Translations under genes and position numbers: made by a program | Shown: piece after piece, positions 61,901 through 64,000 of the stretch | Layout of the letters: every line of letters starts with the position of its first letter | How positions within the stretch are numbered: position 1 is the stretch's first letter | The notes under the pieces: model-generated | What the model was told of the DNA's origin: nothing | Seen by the model: only the letters and a program-made list of their open reading frames with translations | Database searches by the model: none | DNA from: Mya arenaria | Lineage: Eukaryota; Mollusca; Bivalvia; Myida; Myidae | Direction: 5' to 3' | NCBI RefSeq assembly: GCF_026914265.1 | Contig: NC_069135.1 | Location: 5,101,001-5,165,000 of the forward strand | DNA: 64,000 bases

Positions 61901-62860
61901 ACAGCATAAATTGTAAACAATGTAGCACATTAGCACAAAATAGCACATACCGTAGTATAAGAGGACACCGGAACACTTAAAATAATCACTATTCAGTCTT
62001 TTTTGAAGAACGCTGTTATGTCCTGTTGCACTGTGTTGTTTGCTCCATACACGCGCCAAATAACCCAAGGCATTCCTTAAACCGCGATAATTGTACCTTA
62101 TTATAACGTTAATTGGTCTGTCACGCCGATGTCAGCGTAGGTGTGAAAACACAACAAAGCGAGGAGCATGGGTCGTCTGCTAGCGGATTCGAAAATTACA
62201 TCGACTATTTTTTGTGCACAGTTTCGAATTCAAAATAAAGATTGATAAATACACGTGAAAAAAACGTATTTGGGACCGAATATTTAGTTCGAAAAATTGA
62301 TTTATTCGTAATAGTGAAGTTTGGTTTAAACATTAATTTTTACATTGAATAAAGAAGGAAAAAAATCGAGACCGAAAAAAAAGTTCGAAATACCGATTAA
62401 TTCGGTTTATCTGTGTTCGAAATAGCGGTGTTCTACTGTATTTTAAATATTGATAAATCTAGTGATATAAAACATCATAAAACAAAATAATTGGCCATAC
62501 ATGATGTTTGTTTATGAATTAATACTTAATACAGGGTTCTCAATAAGTTTCGGTTAAACCGTCTCAAATAGTAAAGTAACCGACTAGCTTCTACTTATTC
62601 TACTGAAAATTCATTTAGTTTTCCAAATTTGAACCGGCCCTATTGCCATTTGAACCATCCATTTTGGCCGGCAGCCGGTTCTTATTGAGAACACTGTTAA
62701 TATAAAGCAAGTTACTCATAAATGATAATATTTATGTAATTTTCAGATCCAACATGAGTCCAGCATGTTGACGTCGATGTGTCGATACTTGTTACCGAGG
62801 GTTGGGCGTTCCGTACAAGTGTGTGATCTTGCCTACAGCAAGGGGCTGACCAATGGCACA
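52908..62860 (+). CDS. FBXL5: FBXL5, iron-sensing F-box protein, first six coding exons
   Basis: Exons 52908-52994, 53754-54089, 54508-54640, 55968-56177, 56920-57050 and 62747-62860, all in phase, 337 residues; more exons lie beyond the window. FBXL5 is the substrate receptor of an SCF ligase that degrades IRP2 when iron and oxygen are sufficient. The start MAPGCPEEVDVFTVPHSRMK and block 'FIAHEQIENQFI' match the vertebrate protein. The hemerythrin-like domain fills residues 1 to about 165, with predicted di-iron ligands H16, H58, E59, E62, H88, H135 and E139. The F-box is at about 203-250 ('LPDEALLQVFSHLDVQGLAR', 'QVSHRWNQIA', 'LWTQLYPVSWSRGDW'). The acidic linker 'RPLDEDADIDEADTWD' and the first leucine-rich part 'YLLPRVGRSVQVCDLAYSKG' follow. 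C-terminal LRRs and the Fe-S ligands are not in view. Intron 5 is long (5.7 kb) and repeat-rich; introns 1, 2 and 4 hold nothing clear beyond the items listed. Confidence 0.95.
54863..55640. repeat. Dispersed repeat plus degenerate tandem repeat in FBXL5 intron 3
   Basis: 54863-55045 is the second copy of the repeat at 48880-49110. From about 55085 to 55640, loosely repeated segments of about 185 bp share 'atgaaacttggtc', 'ttcaaggtga/gccaaggtcaca' and 'gccagctgtaactttg'-type phrases. This is an old member of the AGGTCA-rich repeat class. No gene. Confidence 0.55.
56536..56708. mobile_element. 173-bp MITE with perfect 17-bp TIR and AGCTAC target duplication
   Basis: In FBXL5 intron 4. The ends are CAGGGATCGAATTTAAC and its exact reverse complement. 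AGCTAC flanks both sides (56530-56535, 56709-56714), a 6-bp duplication. The interior has subrepeats of 'aaaatgcgagta' and 'ctagtgg'. Confidence 0.9.
57106..57242. repeat. Fold-back element (snapback hairpin) at the start of intron 5
   Basis: The arms 'gtgtaagataggttcatt'...'gtgttttgcggaaac' and their reverse complement are separated by a loop of about 10 bp; pairing extends outward imperfectly into 'ccatggcc' and 'ggctatgg'. Likely a MITE. Confidence 0.8.
58316..59590. mobile_element. Tandem-repeat element, about seven units of about 175 bp
   Basis: It opens with 'gctcgactattcgaagaata' and 'ggcgtcagcggtggcgtcgg', and closes with 'gcggaatagtctagcgcgct', an imperfect inverse of the opening. 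Between them 'ttctggttaaggttttgcat' recurs about every 175 bp, with alternating versions ('aaatatgtattccca' and 'gactttatacaatggtattc') that give a roughly 345-bp higher-order period. This architecture is known from abundant non-autonomous elements in bivalves. A short second copy lies at 62905-63125. Confidence 0.8.
60387..61168. mobile_element. Tandem-repeat element with TTTTGCCCCCC inverted ends
   Basis: TTTTGCCCCCC at 60387 is matched by GGGGGGCAAAA at 61158. The inside has four units of about 146 bp, each with 'gtccRagtgataactcaaca', 'aaacttgac', 'gatgacccctattgatttta' and 'aggtcaaggtcacagtgacc'. No coding. In unit content it is related to the repeat in intron 15 of the coiled-coil gene (9180-9960). 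Confidence 0.8.
61593..62438. mobile_element. Pogo/Tigger-like non-autonomous element, TA target
   Basis: The ends are 'CAGTAGAACACGCTATTTCG' and the inverse of 'CAGTAGAACACCGCTATTTC', each flanked by TA. 'ttcgaaataccgatt'-type subterminal repeats occur inside both ends. CAGT...TTCGAA ends with TA duplication are typical of pogo-like mariner relatives. The short frames inside (61667-62068) do not resemble a transposase, so it is non-autonomous. Confidence 0.8.
62532..62696. mobile_element. 165-bp MITE with CAGGG ends and TTAATA target duplication
   Basis: The left end CAGGGTTCTCAATAAG and the right end differ by one base. TTAATA flanks both sides (62526-62531, 62697-62702). The inside has 'aaccggccctattgcc' and 'ggccggcagccggttc'. 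It sits 50 bp before FBXL5 exon 6. Confidence 0.85.
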
Positions 62861-62904
62861 GTGAGTGGAAAATCAGGGCTAAAGTTTTAACAGATTTTGT
62901 CCTT

Positions 62905-63125
62905 TTTAGCTTGACTATTCAAAAAAGGAGAGCTATACAATCAACCTAGCAATGGTGTCACACCTTAAGGTTTTGTATGTAAGCACTTCAAGTCATTTTC
63001 TGCATTGAAACTTAAGATATGTGTTCCCAACTGTACAACCTAATTAATTAATGAATTGAGATAACACTGATTTGAAAATAATGCAAATTATGGGCCTTGA
63101 TTAATTATTCAACATAAATACAGGT
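62905..63125. repeat. Single-unit copy of the 58-kb tandem-repeat element
   Basis: 'agcttgactattc', 'aggagagctata', 'aaggttttgtatgtaagcac', 'tgcattgaaactt' and 'aatgcaaattatgggccttg' follow the order of the element at 58316-59590, but with only one unit. The remaining sequence of this intron to the window end has no gene. Confidence 0.75.
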
Positions 63126-64000
63126 CCTTTAAAAAAATATTAAGTGCAGGGAGCGAATCTTATTATGGTACGAACAAGAAACGGTATGAAGGTTATATTC
63201 TGGTCAGCTGTTATTAAATTGTCTTTGGTTAAATAATGTTTAATATGGTGATAATTTAAAACAAATGACATTGATTGTCTTAATGACATCTTGCCATTGT
63301 TTACAAGTCTGCAATAACCGTCTGTTTCAAAAGCACAAATGTTTAAAATGGTGTGCCTGGTGTGTACGATAAAAATATCAATTGTTTTCAAAGGTTTATT
63401 AGTCCTAGACAACATGTCTTGATCTAATAGCAGGAAACAAAATTGAGATTGATTTATATCAGCGTATGGCTGTATAAACTTGATATTGGCAGACATATGT
63501 TCGAAAATAGGCTCTTACTGTCTAGTTCTAGCATCATTTCATCCACCTCTTAGACCAATAAATTGACTGTTTGTGCCCAAATATGATGATGCAAAAAAAT
63601 TATTATAAATGAAAGATCTGGTTTCAGTTTGCTATTAGGCCACACCAAATTAATGTTTAGTTCCTCGGATTTTTGCCAAAAAAAATTGGAGCGAGCGAGC
63701 GAAAAAAAAATAAAAATAAAAGTTTGTCAGTTTTCATAAAAACCGAAGCAACGAAGAGCGAAAAATATATTTTTCCTTATATTCAATATAAATAAGAAAG
63801 ATTGTTCCAAATAATTGCCCTTAAACCCATTTTAATGCCATCTTGAACTGAACCTCTAATGGACATTGGGAAAATGTCAGCATACATACTATTTATTCAT
63901 CCTTGTTTAGTACAAACATTATATGGATAAATCTAATTTCTTATATAATTAAAACGTACTTTAATATGACAATCATTCATAATAATAAATAACCCTGCTT
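63126..64000. other. FBXL5 intron 6 to the window edge
   Basis: No exon seen. 63636-63770 ('taggccacaccaaattaatg', 'gttcctcggatttttgcc', 'ggagcgagcgagcgaaa') looks like a dispersed element of a kind found in many mollusc introns. Class unknown. Confidence 0.5.

Noticed and set aside
61667..62068. Frames inside the pogo-like element as a transposase gene
   Set aside because: They are too short, lack DDE or DNA-binding motifs, and are composed largely of AT-rich sequence.
1..64000. CRISPR arrays, operons or prokaryotic signals
   Set aside because: The sequence is eukaryotic with spliced genes; the tandem repeats seen have no uniform spacer structure.

Overview
The window is animal nuclear DNA: AT-rich, with many short exons bounded by GT..AG introns, abundant small TIR elements, a tRNA-derived SINE, LINE fragments and tandem-repeat elements. 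Several repeats are of kinds I associate with bivalve mollusc genomes (a tandem-repeat element opening with a 'gctcgactattcgaagaat' type end, a 'TTTTGCCCCCC' element, and a MITE with 'TGCACTCTCACAGAT' ends). A bivalve, probably a heterodont clam, is my best reading, but it is inferred from repeats and gene content, not proved.

Layout. (1) 1-20 kb, + strand: the 3' part of a large coiled-coil, charge-rich protein gene. I could thread 26 exons with consistent phases, about 1264 codons; the 5' end lies outside the window. It is built of internally duplicated multi-exon modules. (2) 19.2-48.2 kb: a fourfold tandem segmental duplication. Each unit starts with a relic of the 3' end of the coiled-coil gene (clear in units 3 and 4) and ends with a gene for an unrecognised multi-pass membrane protein. 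Copies 1 and 3 are open; copies 2 and 4 carry frameshifts. Unit 2 is interrupted by a 5.8 kb TIR element whose empty site is preserved in units 3 and 4. That element holds a degenerate gene for an OTU-like protein with an acidic 18-residue repeat, and 15 copies of a 13-bp motif near its ends. (3) 48.2-52.1 kb: gene-poor, with microsatellites and a PIF/Harbinger transposase fragment. (4) 52.16-64 kb: a head-to-head pair. An intronless SPMIP1-like gene (sperm microtubule inner protein) on the - strand and an FBXL5 orthologue on the + strand share a 190-bp promoter. The first six coding exons of FBXL5, covering the whole hemerythrin domain and the F-box, are in the window; the LRR part runs off the right edge. 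Its introns are loaded with MITEs and tandem-repeat elements.

How the genes relate: FBXL5 is the iron-sensing substrate receptor of an SCF ubiquitin ligase, and SPMIP1 is a ciliary/flagellar axoneme protein. Apart from the shared promoter I see no functional link. The membrane-protein copies are linked to the coiled-coil gene only by being co-duplicated with its tail. Exon ends were read by eye and could shift where acceptors are ambiguous (mainly exon 14 of the coiled-coil gene).
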